Positions 1 through 10,332 of a stretch of DNA of 64,000 nt are shown here, piece after piece. Each line of letters opens with the position of its first letter. Position 1 is the stretch's first letter. The notes beneath the pieces are model-generated. The model saw nothing but the letters and a program-made list of their open reading frames with translations, had not been told where the DNA came from and made no database searches. Location: contig CP141149.1 of the NCBI GenBank assembly GCA_035235625.1, forward strand, positions 4,125,001-4,189,000, given 5' to 3'. Source of the stretch: Saururus chinensis (lineage: Eukaryota; Streptophyta; Magnoliopsida; Piperales; Saururaceae). The translations under genes were made by a program, and so were the position numbers.

Positions 1-239
1 TCTCTCTCACATCTCTCTCTCCTCTTTCTCTCTTTGCTCTTCTCTTTCTCTGTTACGCGTGTCAACATGAGCCTAAGTTATGAGGAGTGGGGATAAAGTA
101 GGAATCTTTTTTCTTATTTATTTATTATATATAAATACTAAATAGTTAAATAAAACATTATATATAAATACTAAATATTAAATAAAATATAATTTATTTA
201 TAGATATAATATTAAATTTATTTAATATATACATATATA

Positions 240-1180
240 AATACTAATACGAATACTATTTGATGGTTTTAGCAAAGCGTCGCAAATAGTTATATTTTAA
301 AAAAAATTTATAACTATTAGCGACACTGTTAAGAAAGAGTCGCTAGTAGTATTGTCATTAGACACGTTTTTATAAAAGCGTCCATACTAGTGTTACTATT
401 AGGGACGCTTTTAATTAAGCGTTGCTAATAGTTATTTTTAATTTTTATATTAAATATAAAATTATTAGTGACAATTTTAAAAATATCATGAATAGTTCAA
501 CTATTAGAGACATTTAAATATAAGTCCCAAATATTGTTACTATTAGAGACACTTTTAATTAAGCGTTACTAAAAGTTCAAAATTTAAAATTTTTGTAATT
601 AAATTTAAAACTATTAGTGATGCTCTTCTAGAAGCGTCGCTACTAGTTCAACTATTAGGGAGGTTTATATATAAGCATCTCTAATAGTGTTACTATTAAC
701 AACGATTGTAATTAAGTATTGCTAATTGTTCAAAATTCTATTTTATTTTTATTAAATTTAAAATTATTATCAATGCTCTTTTAGAAGTGTCGCTCATAGT
801 TCAACTATTAGGGACGCTTAGAGATAAGTATCTCTAATAGTGTTACTATTAGAGACTATTTTAATTAAGTGTCGTTAATAGTTAGAAATTTTAATTGTTT
901 GATTAAATTTCTAACTATTAGCAATGCTTATTAAAAAGTGTCGCTAATAGTTCTACTATTAGTTTTACTATTAGCGATGCTTTTTAATAAGTATTGCTAA
1001 TAGTTATAAATTTTTTATTTTTAAAAAAATATAAAAATATTAATGATGCTTTATCTAAAGTGTTGCTAATAGTTATAATTTTTGTGACACATTTATATAT
1101 GTCACAAATAGTTATTTTTAGCGACGCTTGGCGTTGTGTTGCTAATAAAAGAGTCATTAATGATCCTTTTTGTTGTAGTG
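240..1180. mobile_element. CACTA-like subterminal repeat block A
   Basis: This AT-rich stretch is packed with short motifs of the form ACTATTAGYGACGCTT and their reverse complement AAGCGTCGCTAATAGT, spaced about 50-80 bp apart in alternating orientation. Dense inverted subterminal repeats of this sort are typical of CACTA (En/Spm) elements, where transposase binds them. The block stops at TTTTTGTTGTAGTG (1167-1180), the reverse complement of a CACTACAACAAAAA terminus, so 1180 looks like an element end. No transposase ORF is visible, so this would be a non-autonomous or terminal piece whose other end lies outside the window or is lost. Family assignment is inferred from terminus and repeat style. 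Confidence 0.6.
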
Positions 1181-1550
1181 GCAGGTAATTTTAAAATTTT
1201 AAAATAAGCCCCCCCTATCTAGCATACTTCTTGAGGCTCAAATCAATATGAGATGTAACAAAATAACAAAAAAATTATTTTGAAATGGTGGGCTAAGAGC
1301 CGGAATCGATAGAATCACCTCTTAACGGAAAGGGGCGGTGGCAGCGGTGCTGGTGAAGGAGGGACGTGGTTGGTGGCAGAGCCAGAGGAGAGAGGGGGGT
1401 AAATAAAGGAATTGTGCAGTAAAAAATTTCCCGACTGTGTGGGCAAAATTTTTGCCCGCGCAGGATTAAAAAAAAGTTATTAGCGTAATACAGCAATTAT
1501 GAACGACTCATATAATATGCGTCGCTAATAGCATACTATATGTGTCGCTA

Positions 1551-1730
1551 CAGTCTCTTTCTCTCTCTTCTCTCCCACCTTCTTTCTCGCTTTTCTCTCT
1601 CCACCCTCTCTCCCCTCATTCTCCTCCCTCTCTCTCTCAATCTCCTTCTCTCTTTCTCCTCTCCTCTCTCTCCCCCTATCTCCCTTCTGCTCTCTCTCCT
1701 CCCTCCCTCCCCTCTCTCTCTTTTATTTTT
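1551..1730. repeat. CT-rich low-complexity tract
   Basis: About 180 bp of almost pure pyrimidine (TCTCTC, CCTCTC mixtures) lies within the CACTA-like block. The window's first 55 bases and 1955-2258 are similar. It gives rise to two long serine/leucine-rich ORFs that are not genes. Confidence 0.9.
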
Positions 1731-1954
1731 TTATTTTTTAAATGTAGTAGCAACGCATACCTGTATGCGTCGCTACTACATAAGCTATTAGTGATGCATA
1801 TTGATATGTGTCGCTACTATACTCGGCTGTAGTGATACATATGTCTATGTGTCGTTACTAGCGAGTATAGTAGCGATGCATAGCAGTATGTGTCGCTACT
1901 ATATATTTTTTATTTTTTTAATTATAAAAAATAATGTATAATTAAAAAAAATTT

Positions 1955-2258
1955 CAGCCCTCTATCTCTCTCTCTACCCTCTCTCCCCTCTTTTTTTCTA
2001 TTCTCTCCTTTCTTTCTCTCTCCTCTTCTCCCACTCTCTATCTCTCTCTCCTCTCCTCTCTCTCTCTTTCTCTCTCCTCCTTTTCCTCTCTCTCCTCCCC
2101 TCTCTCTCCTCTCTCTCCCCTCCTTCTCCTCTCCCCTCTCTCCTCTCCCCTCTTTCTCTCCCTCTCTCTCTCTCTTTCCTCTCTCTCTCTTCCTCTCTCT
2201 CTCTCTTCCTCTCTCTCTTCCTCTCTCTCTTCCCTTTCTCTCTCTTCCTCTCTCTATT
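1955..2258. repeat. CT-rich low-complexity tract
   Basis: About 300 bp of CT-rich sequence with irregular CTCTCTTC-type units, flanked on both sides by the GCGTCGCTA inverted repeats. A CT-rich tract held between inverted subterminal repeats occurs twice in the first 2.6 kb, so it seems to be part of the element and not a chance microsatellite. Confidence 0.9.
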
Positions 2259-2622
2259 ATATAATTATTTATTAAATAAAATTAATTAATAAAGATAGTA
2301 GTAACGCTTGTTTACAAGCGTCGCTATCAGTTCTACATTTTTAATTTTATGTTAAATTCATACCTATTAGCAACATTTACAAAAGAGCATCGCTAATATA
2401 TATATATATATATATATATTAGTGACGCATAATATAATTAGTATTAGCAACACTTTATGTTATGCATCGTCAATATATGAATATTGGTGAAGCTTAATAT
2501 AAAGCATCGCTAATGATAATTTTTTTTAACGTTTTTTTATATGTCGGAATTAGTGATTTCTAGTGACGCTTGTGTGTGCGTTGCTAATAAAAGCATCACT
2601 AATAGTATATTTTATTATAGTG

Positions 2623-3849
2623 TAAGGTGATTAAGTGATTTCAGTTGATTTTGAATGAAAATAGCCTAAAATCAACTTTGAGCTTCAGCACCTAACCACG
2701 ATTCTGATTATTCTATACTCAATTGGGGCAAAATCATTTGAATCTTACATAAATTTTATATCCAAGTAGCCCCTATTTCTTAATCTAATATTATTAGCAT
2801 AAATAACTCACGCTAAGAATGACAAAAAAAAAAGTTGTTGTCTCATGAGCAACCTCCTCCTAACCTTGAGGGTCCAATCACGCTGAGTGAGTCCGAACAT
2901 AATCCTTGTTGAGCTAAACACCCGGCTGAAGTAGGCAGCACAGCTGATCAAACAAATGCCAGCCCGGATGTGGTTGGCGCGTTTAGTCAAGCAGTGTTTC
3001 GTGTAAGCAAAACGTATCCCGGGGGGGGGGGGGGGGGGGGATGGCGTTTGGTTGAATTAGGTGGGAGAAATCAGTAGCCGCTAGCCAAATGTGATGCAGG
3101 AAGCTTTCACCAACTTGATGGCCAAAAGTGACGGCTTACACTACAATGTTCATCGTCAATTATGCCCATCATCGTCGGCGACTAACTGGTAAAACTTGAC
3201 GACCTGATCTAAGTAAAACCAGTAAGGACTTCGATGGATTGGGTAGGCACACCCACTCAATGTGGTGGGTGTGTAATCGGTGCCAGCCGCATTGGGAACA
3301 TTCTCTCGAGCTAAACGCATTTTCGCGAGCCAGACGCATTTTCAAAAAGCGGCTGGCTCTGATGCAGTTTCCCAACGCAGATGGTCCGGATTGGACACTT
3401 TCACCGATTGTAGGGCCGTCTGATTTAAACCCCACTATTAGTAATAAATTTTTATTAGGTTGAGTGGAGTCAAGGGAAGAATTTTTATACTCCTCTCAGA
3501 ATGATAGGAACTATTTGTTGCTAAGATTGTTGGCACATATGCTTAACGTACAATATGTTCAGTAATATTAATGCTAGCATATGCTATTGATCTTTAAATA
3601 TTAAGGGCTGAGCTCATATGTATAACTTACGCGCATAAAAAACTCTTCATAAGTAGGGGTTGTAAATAAAATTGGTTGCTCTTCTGGTTTCGTACGTAAA
3701 CACCTCCATACGGCACTGATAACAACCGCCCACCCAACCCTCCTGCCCCACCTCTTTTTAAAAAAGCCTCCATGATCTTTGACAACAGAAGAAAGGCTGT
3801 GCATATGTGTGTATTTGGGTGAAAGGCAGGCAGAGAGCGAGGGAGAGAG
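2623..3849. other. Intergenic region upstream of the hydrolase gene
   Basis: No coding sequence is supported here; the short ORFs lack family resemblance and overlap one another on both strands. The stretch holds a 20-base G run and, just before the hydrolase ATG, a purine-rich leader (GCAGAGAGCGAGGGAGAGAG) that is plausibly 5' UTR. The promoter presumably lies in the last few hundred bases, but I cannot fix a TATA box or start site. Confidence 0.5.
3021..3040. repeat. Poly-G homopolymer (20 G)
   Basis: Twenty consecutive G residues follow TATCCC. A G run this long is rare in plant DNA, can form quadruplex structures and is difficult to sequence, so its length should be treated as approximate. 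Confidence 0.9.
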
Positions 3850-4957
3850 ATGGTGAACCTTGTTCTAGCACAGAGACCGCTCCTGCATGGGCTGATCAAG
3901 CTGGCAGGGCTCAGCCCCCACATGGTTGAGATTGAGGAAGGAACAGCCATGAGCTTCTGGGTCCCCACAGAGACGCTGAAGAAAGGAAAGAAGGAGAGCA
4001 AGAATGGTAACGAGAAGGATAAGAAGAATAAGAAGAAGAAGCCGGTCGTGGTGCTAATCCACGGCTTCGCTGCTGAGGGCATTGTGACATGGCAGTTCCA
4101 AGTTGGTGCGCTGACAAGCAAGTATGCCGTCTACGTGCCGGACCTCCTCTACTTCGGCAACTCCACCAGCAGGAGCACCGACCGGTCCCCGGCGTTCCAG
4201 GCCGAGTGCCTGGCAAAGGCTCTGGGCAAGCTGGGCATAGAGAAATGCAGTGCTGTGGTTGGGTTCAGCTACGGGGGCATGGTCGCCTTCAAGATGGCCG
4301 AGCAGCGGCCAGAGATGGTCGGCTCGCTTGTCATCTCCGGCTCGATCCTCGCAATGACCGACTCCATCAGCAGCGAGACGCTGAACCGGATTGGCTTCTC
4401 CTCATCGGCGGACCTCCTCCTCCCCAACTCCGTGGAGGGGCTCAAGGCTCTCTTGTCCGTGGCGTGCCACAAGAAATTGTGGTTCCCTAACCGGCTCTTC
4501 AAGGACTATCTCGAGGTACGGACATGCACTTCAATTCAGCTGTGTCTGTTTTGTCCAAAGCAAATTAAGGCTCAAAATCAGTGTGAGTCCCTAATAAGCC
4601 GCTTCCTCCGTGAAAATTTCCGGAGAGGAGCGGGTGCTATTCACACGAAATCGGGTGTATGCATCCGAACATACGAACATAGATAAATGACAGTAAAACC
4701 ATCAGGTTTTTTCGTCTATGACTCCAGGCAATGTTTATAGTAGTACCCTTCACTAAGTAATTTTCTTTTGCTAAGCATTGCTAGTCCACATGCCAAGTAT
4801 GAACGTTTATTTGTATTTCCCCTGTCTTACAAAGTATGCTTGATTGCGAAAACAGAAAAATGAACAATTTAAAATTTTAAAAAAATGTCCATTCGCTTCA
4901 ATTTCAATTATTTTTCTTAGCTAGAGCTAGCTATTCTAGCATATTTAATAGAATTAC

Positions 4958-5054
<97 letters not shown>

Positions 5055-8000
5055 GGGTTCAATAAAAAATAAATTACTTTCACAAAATCTTTTTGGTGGT
5101 AAATGAATATTTGTGGATAATTCTTCATTTGCTTCTTTGAAGAGCTTCCTAATATATTTTTGTGTCGAATGTCTAGGTTAAAATGTGAGTCCTGTTTACA
5201 TGAGCCTTGGCTCACGCGCACCTAGTGAGCACATGCTTCATTGGTTGTCGGATTTAATACTAGAGGCATTTAAACCCCTTAGTATTATGAGTGTCATGTG
5301 TAAATCCAATGGCCCATAGAGCTTAGGCTCATGCAAACTCATGTGAGCCTAGGCTTATATAAACTTTTTCCTAAAAATATGGATCTGTATTAAATTAGCA
5401 TGAAACAATAGTTGCTCTGGGTGGGACCCATGTTGATATAAATGTATTAACTGAGTAGAACTTGCAAAATAGAAATTCTTCAATCACACCCCCAATAATA
5501 TTAAGAACGTGGCTATTTAGACCCCACTATTTTCCTAGTATCCCCAAAAGAAAACAGAAAATAGATTTTTTTTACTTCATTTCCCCATATTTTCCCCCTC
5601 ATTTTGCTCATACTTCCCCCATTACATTAAACCTCATATCCTTCTTCTCTAGTGATTAAAACTCCGGCTATTATGACTCCGACTCCGACGACTATTCTAA
5701 CTCAGATGGTGCCCAAATGGGCCTACTATGCCCGGTGTGCACTTGACCTGTGCACAAGCTGGACTGTCTTGTGCACAGCCAGATCTGGCCAGCGCAGTGT
5801 AGGTTGGACTAGCCTGCGTGTGGCCAGAACTGGCTGACACGGCGCAGGCCGGACTGGCATGCGCGCGGCCAGATATGGCCTGCGCCGACCAGATTTGGCT
5901 ACCCACAGGCCAGTCTAGCCTATTCGTCTGCCAAATTTGGCCGACACACAGGCGGGCTAGCCTGCCTGTGCAAAGGCCATTCCAGCCTGCTCGTCAGCTA
6001 GATTTGGTGGGCGCATAGGCTGGGCATGACTGGCCTACATGGCCAGTTCGGTGTGCAGGCCACACCGGGCGCACCCAGCCCATTTGGCCACTACCGACGC
6101 TGGCGCCAGATCCAAATTTTGCCGAAAAAGAGGGAAAAAGTGGGTAGAAGTTGGGTAATTTTTTTTTTAAATATGGTAGATATGTGAGAAATTTTAATAA
6201 AAGAGATTGGGGTAAATAAGACATGGGGGACACAAGGGAAAATGTGGAGTCTAAATAGCCACATTCTAATATTAAATAGAAATTCTTCAATCACTCCCCC
6301 TATAAAACTTACTTCCTCCATCCCAAATTAATAGTTTTATTTAGTAAATAATTTTAATCTATATTAATAACTTTATTTTGCTCAATTTAAATAATTAGGT
6401 ACTTAAAAAATATATCATAAATTTATTTTCCCTTTTTATATATGTAAGTTTCACCATTCAATAAAAAGTTTTATTTTTGTAAATATAACTATTAGCATGG
6501 GATGGGATGGGATGGAGGGAGCACTTAATCCTTCTGTTTTACATTAATATTTCCATTTGACAAAAATATTTATTTATATTAATAATTTTATTTTACTCAA
6601 TTTAAGTAGTTGAGTACTTAAAAAAAATATTATAAACTTCTTTTCCCTTCTCATAAATGTGAGTTTCACCTTTTAATAAAATTATTTTTTTAAAATATAA
6701 CTATTAATATTCAACCGATAGAGTATTTCCTTCCCTTCCCAATATCCTCAGAGAAGATGAAATAATCAATAACTAGCTCGCTATGCTTGTAGGTGATGTT
6801 TAACAACAGAACAGAAAAGAAGGAACTTCTGGAAGGTTTAATTGTAAGCAACAAGAATGCAGATATCCCCATTTTCCCTCAGGTAGTAAGTGATGTCAGC
6901 ATCATATCACCCCGTTCTGAAAAAACAATGTGCAACTGTTAATGTTGTTTTTTACACTTTTGCAGAAGATACTTCTGTTGTGGGGCGAAAATGACCAGAT
7001 TTTCAATATAGAGCTTGCCAAGAATATGAAAGAGTAAGTGATATATACATCTACTTAATTTGTTTTGTTTGTTTGTTTTTCTTTTTCTTTTCTTTGAGAA
7101 GGCACAACGCCTGGGACATACAGGAACATCGTACAATTACCGGCAGTTCCATCCAATCCGGAACCACAAGCCAAACACTTTTCCCCAGCTCCCAACTTGA
7201 GCTGCAGGCAAGAGACTGGGTAACCCCATTCGCCTCCAGGGTAACATGACCAAACATCGTCTTAAGAAGTGTCACGAGTATGTTGTAGTCAAAGTGACCA
7301 CCAGCTATGGGAAAGGTGGGGAGAAGGGAAGAATAAGGAACTACGTCTAAAATAGTTAATTATTTTATAATTTAGATTAGGGCATAGCCCTTGCAATTAA
7401 ATAAATTAGCTAATAAGCTCACTAACAAGTGCAAAAGCCTTAATAAATAAATTAAATATAAATACCAATAAACAATAACAAGATTAAACCCTAGTCTACT
7501 AGCATACGAACTCTAAAGGTGGGCATAACATTTTATTACACTTAAAGCAGTCCAAAATCTTCTTGCATTGGGCCCACCATAGCTATGATATGAAGAGTCA
7601 GTTTAAAATTGTAGATGAGATGGGCACGAAGATGTAAGGTAAGAGAGTAGATAGGCGGTGGACAAAATGGTGACTACTCTAGATCCTCCTACAGTTCTGC
7701 TGCCATAGCGTCTTCCTTCATAAGTCATCCAGTTAACTTTGGAGGTAGCCTATGTGTTGTTGCCGGGGACAAAAGGCTTTGGGGCCGACATTGGAGAGAG
7801 CATTGGTAGTCTCTACAGAGGAGTTCCTCCTGTTTGATGGAGCTACTCTCAGTCACAATGGTGGAAGAAGGGTTGGGTGATGGGTGATTCATGCGCCAAA
7901 GGAAAAGGATCGATCCTTCATAGGCAACAAGGGTTCTTCCCATGGAAGCAACAGAATTCTGTCTGGTGGTTTACATGGAGGCACAGGACGTGCAAGTACC

Positions 8001-9910
8001 ATTGGCTAAGAACAAGGGCTTAGGGTTAAGATAATAAATTATTTTATAAATTAAAATTAAAATAGACAATAATTACTAAGCTCACTAGTAGGTACTTAAG
8101 GCTCAAAAATTAATTAAAAATAAGTATTAATAAATTTTAATTTAATGATTTAAATATCGTTATTAAACAATAACATAATTAAATTTTAATTTATAAGTTT
8201 ACAGGCCCATAGGACCATACCCTATAGGCTAAACGATCCCTTAGGATTGAGTCATAGACTCCTGCAATTGATTCAACCTCGAACCATTAGAACTCTCAGC
8301 CCCGTTCCCCACTTGCTTTGGGTATAAGAATAGAAAGTAGGGCACTTCTTACAGGGAAAAACTCCACTCTTCGTATTAGTCCACGCCAAGAGGCCCACCT
8401 CAAAAGGGAGAAATTTCGAGCTGATTTGCGATTGCCCTTTCAACCAGCCAGCTGCCTTATATGGTGAACAAAGTCTTGTCAAAGCCAAGTCAGCCCCAGT
8501 TCACAAAGAACCTGTTGCGGGGCTAACAAGTCAAAAGCACCTTGGAACTTGGCCAGGCCCTTGCTGTCTTGCGTATGCATGCTTTAGCTTGTCCACCTTA
8601 TCTTAGCCAAAGCTAGCCACTAATTCTCCAAGGACTTAACAAGGTTAACAAGCCTCCCCACTTGAAGCCTCCAAACTTCCCAGGTACCCCGATTGAAGAT
8701 CTTAAACCATCTATTTTGATCAACCCTCTCAACCATCAACTCTTTCCACCACATACAAATTAAATATAAACTTTCATTGGTCGAAACCTATATAAACTTT
8801 CATTGACCGAAACCTCGCTTTCAGCCTACTCTTTTGACAACTTTGACACTTTAAGTATTTGCACATGCACCCCCTTGTCTACTTCAATCAGCCACGGAGA
8901 AAAGTTCCTCTAAATGCAAGTGCCCCCCTCTTGGACCCGCGTGAGCCCTTCAAAGGCATCCAACACTTGAATGCACCCAATCTGCTCAAAAGTCCCAATT
9001 TGAACTAACTCCTCTTTGATCCGACTATTCTTTGTCATCTTTAGCAGCTACAATTACATTCAGTTTTTTCCATCTTCAGTCACTCCCTAGAACTGTTGCA
9101 AGTAAAATAGCTTGACCCTTAATTTGGCTAACAAGACTCTTTGTGTTTCCCTTTGCCTTGGCATTGCCACCGTTTCCTCCATTACTGCCTTCCGTAATCG
9201 AGGACTTATCATCCTTCTTCCCTTTCTCGCCAATGTTACTACAACGAGTTTTCAACCCCATAAAGTGATTAGTTCAAAAGCACCTTGGCACTTGGCCATC
9301 ACACTTGTTGCCCTGCATATACATGCCTTTGCTTGTCTGCCCTGTCTGAGCCAAGTTAGCCCACAATTCAGAAAGAACTTGTTGCGAGGCTAACCGTAAC
9401 CAATTTCAAAAATGGACAAAAGTTAATTTGTGAATATGAAAAAATGTACTGAATACATTTCCATAAGAATTTAATGGAATATCACCAATTGTACATTACA
9501 TATATGGCATACAGGACCACCAGAAATCAGATTAAGACAAAATAGTTCAGCTTCTATGCATTATAAACTAAATTGAGTGACAAGACTAGGTTCTAAACTT
9601 GAATTGCATTGGTTCTGAGTGAAGTCTTTAGAGATGATTTTAAATTCCATTGAGTATTTTCAAATCATATCTCATTATTTTTGGCTCAGGTCTTTTGAGA
9701 CAAACTATGTTTTTTACTTTTAGTGGCTAGCGTCAAATCCCTATATCAAGCATTTCAGACTGAATGGTTACACTCACCTGTAGGCAATTGGGAGGCAGCA
9801 CTACAATGCAAGTGATAAAGAAGGCTGGTCATTTGGTTCATCTGGAGCGTCCTTGTGTGTACAACGGATGCCTCAAGGAATTCCTCACCCTTTGCACTCA
9901 AGCAGATTGA
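3850..9910 (+). CDS. Alpha/beta hydrolase fold serine hydrolase, four exons
   Basis: Predicted soluble alpha/beta-hydrolase of the plant MPH/BphD-like group; substrate unknown. Exons are 3850-4515, 6793-6882, 6966-7033 and 9784-9910, all with GT-AG introns and matching phases, giving 316 residues, normal for the family. The oxyanion HGF motif is at residues 71-73. The nucleophile elbow GFSYGG places Ser140, the LLLWGEND strand supplies Asp262, and the KKAGHLVHLERP segment supplies His291, so the triad is complete although split over three exons. The start is the ATG after a purine-rich leader, beginning MVNLVLAQRPLLHGL as in homologues. Odd points are a lysine-rich insertion (about residues 44-64) before the first core strand, and repeat-filled introns of 2.3 and 2.75 kb. 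It reads as intact. Fold and triad are secure, the biochemical role is not. Confidence 0.9.
4960..5047. repeat. (TA)n microsatellite
   Basis: About 44 TA units with a single interruption (TATGTA near 4985), within intron 1 of the hydrolase gene. Likely length-polymorphic. The isoleucine/tyrosine-rich ORF across it is not real. Confidence 0.95.
5497..6273. mobile_element. Non-autonomous TIR transposon in hydrolase intron 1
   Basis: The left end (AATATTAAGAACGTGGCTAT...) and the reverse complement of the right end (AATATTAGAATGTGGCTAT...) match over about 45 bp, giving a roughly 780-bp element with terminal inverted repeats. The ends are AT-rich, while the middle (about 5660-6115) is GC-rich and made of loosely repeated TGGCCAG/GGCCAGATYTGGC units. 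A direct repeat of about 28 bp (AATAGAAATTCTTCAATCAC plus following C-rich bases) flanks it at 5467-5494 and 6274-6301, longer than a usual target duplication. No transposase is present. A Mutator-like origin is possible but unproven. Confidence 0.65.
6312..6521. mobile_element. Stowaway-like MITE
   Basis: The ends CTTCCTCCATCCC and GGGATGGAGGGAG are inverted and resemble the Stowaway terminus CTCCCTCCGTYCC. The interior is AT-rich and about 210 bp. A TA dinucleotide precedes the left end; the right flank is CA, so only half of the expected TA duplication survives. It lies in intron 1 of the hydrolase gene. Confidence 0.7.
6531..6717. mobile_element. Degenerate second copy of the adjacent MITE
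   Basis: This stretch repeats the internal sequence of the MITE at 6312-6521 in the same order and orientation (for example TTATATTAATAA, CTCAATTTAA, GTGAGTTTCACC, ATATAACTATTAATAT), with degraded ends (TCCTTCTGTTTTACATTAAT on the left, CCTTCCC on the right). It is a head-to-tail pair with its neighbour, ending about 75 bp before hydrolase exon 2. Confidence 0.6.
7034..9783. other. Hydrolase intron 3 with two sets of diverged direct repeats
   Basis: No exon or transposon ORF is recognisable. Two pairs of related segments are visible. AT-rich stretches near 7355-7490 and 8030-8185 share TAAGCTCACTA and AAACAATAACA(A/T) blocks in the same order. Stretches near 8499-8620 and 9268-9394 share CAAAAGCACCTTGG, CTTGGCCA and AAGAACYTGTTGCG, but in permuted order, as expected from two frames of a repeated unit. 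Also present are a T-rich tract (7058-7098) and a 25-bp tandem duplication (ATATAAACTTTCATTG, about 8765-8815). These look like old retroelement debris. Confidence 0.45.
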
Positions 9911-10332
9911 AGCTGATCACCACCACAGATTGCAACATTTGGTTTCAAATAAGTTTGAGTTTCATTATGATGTGTGAAATTCAATCATATTTTTTACACA
10001 AATTGCATAACCCTCAGTATGAGGTTTCCTATCTGCCGAATTGATAAGAAAGTCACATAAAAATAATATATTATTGACATGAGTAGGAATACAGAAAAGT
10101 TAATGGTAGCTTGCCTGGCACTCGTGAATTTTTAGAAATTCAAAATTACATGACTTACACGTCACATTCTGGAAAAAATAATAATAATTTCGAATAAAAA
10201 AAATCTCTACAGAATATGAAGGGCTTAACCAGCAAGTTTGCACTCTCCGATGCTTTGTCTAATGCAAGACATTCACAAGCCACACATCATGACATTCCCG
10301 CTCAAAATCAACAATTCCAGATAAATGCAAAC
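9911..10332. other. Convergent intergenic spacer (shared 3' region)
   Basis: 422 bp separate the hydrolase stop codon (+) from the transporter stop codon (-). The sequence is AT-rich and carries possible poly(A) elements such as AATAAT on the plus strand near 10057 and AATTATTATTATT on the minus strand near 10180. The two 3' UTRs probably abut or overlap. Confidence 0.5.

Larger units (their letters stand above)
1480..2622. mobile_element. CACTA-like subterminal repeat block B
   Basis: A second set of GTCGCTACTA/TAGTRRCGAC-type inverted repeats runs from about 1480 to 2622, split by two CT-rich tracts. It ends at TTTTATTATAGTG (2610-2622), the reverse complement of CACTATAATAAAA, again a CACTA-type terminus. 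The subterminal motif here is a variant of that in the preceding block (CTACTA instead of CTAATA in the middle part), so the two may be different family members or one element rearranged by insertion. No coding capacity is seen. Short ORFs here are artefacts of the CT-rich sequence. Confidence 0.55.

Noticed and set aside
1540-1832. Two overlapping serine/leucine-rich ORFs
   Set aside because: They are translations of a CT-rich low-complexity tract in two frames.
8273-9393. ORFs in hydrolase intron 3
   Set aside because: Isolated 60-90 codon frames without recognisable motifs, overlapping diverged direct repeats.
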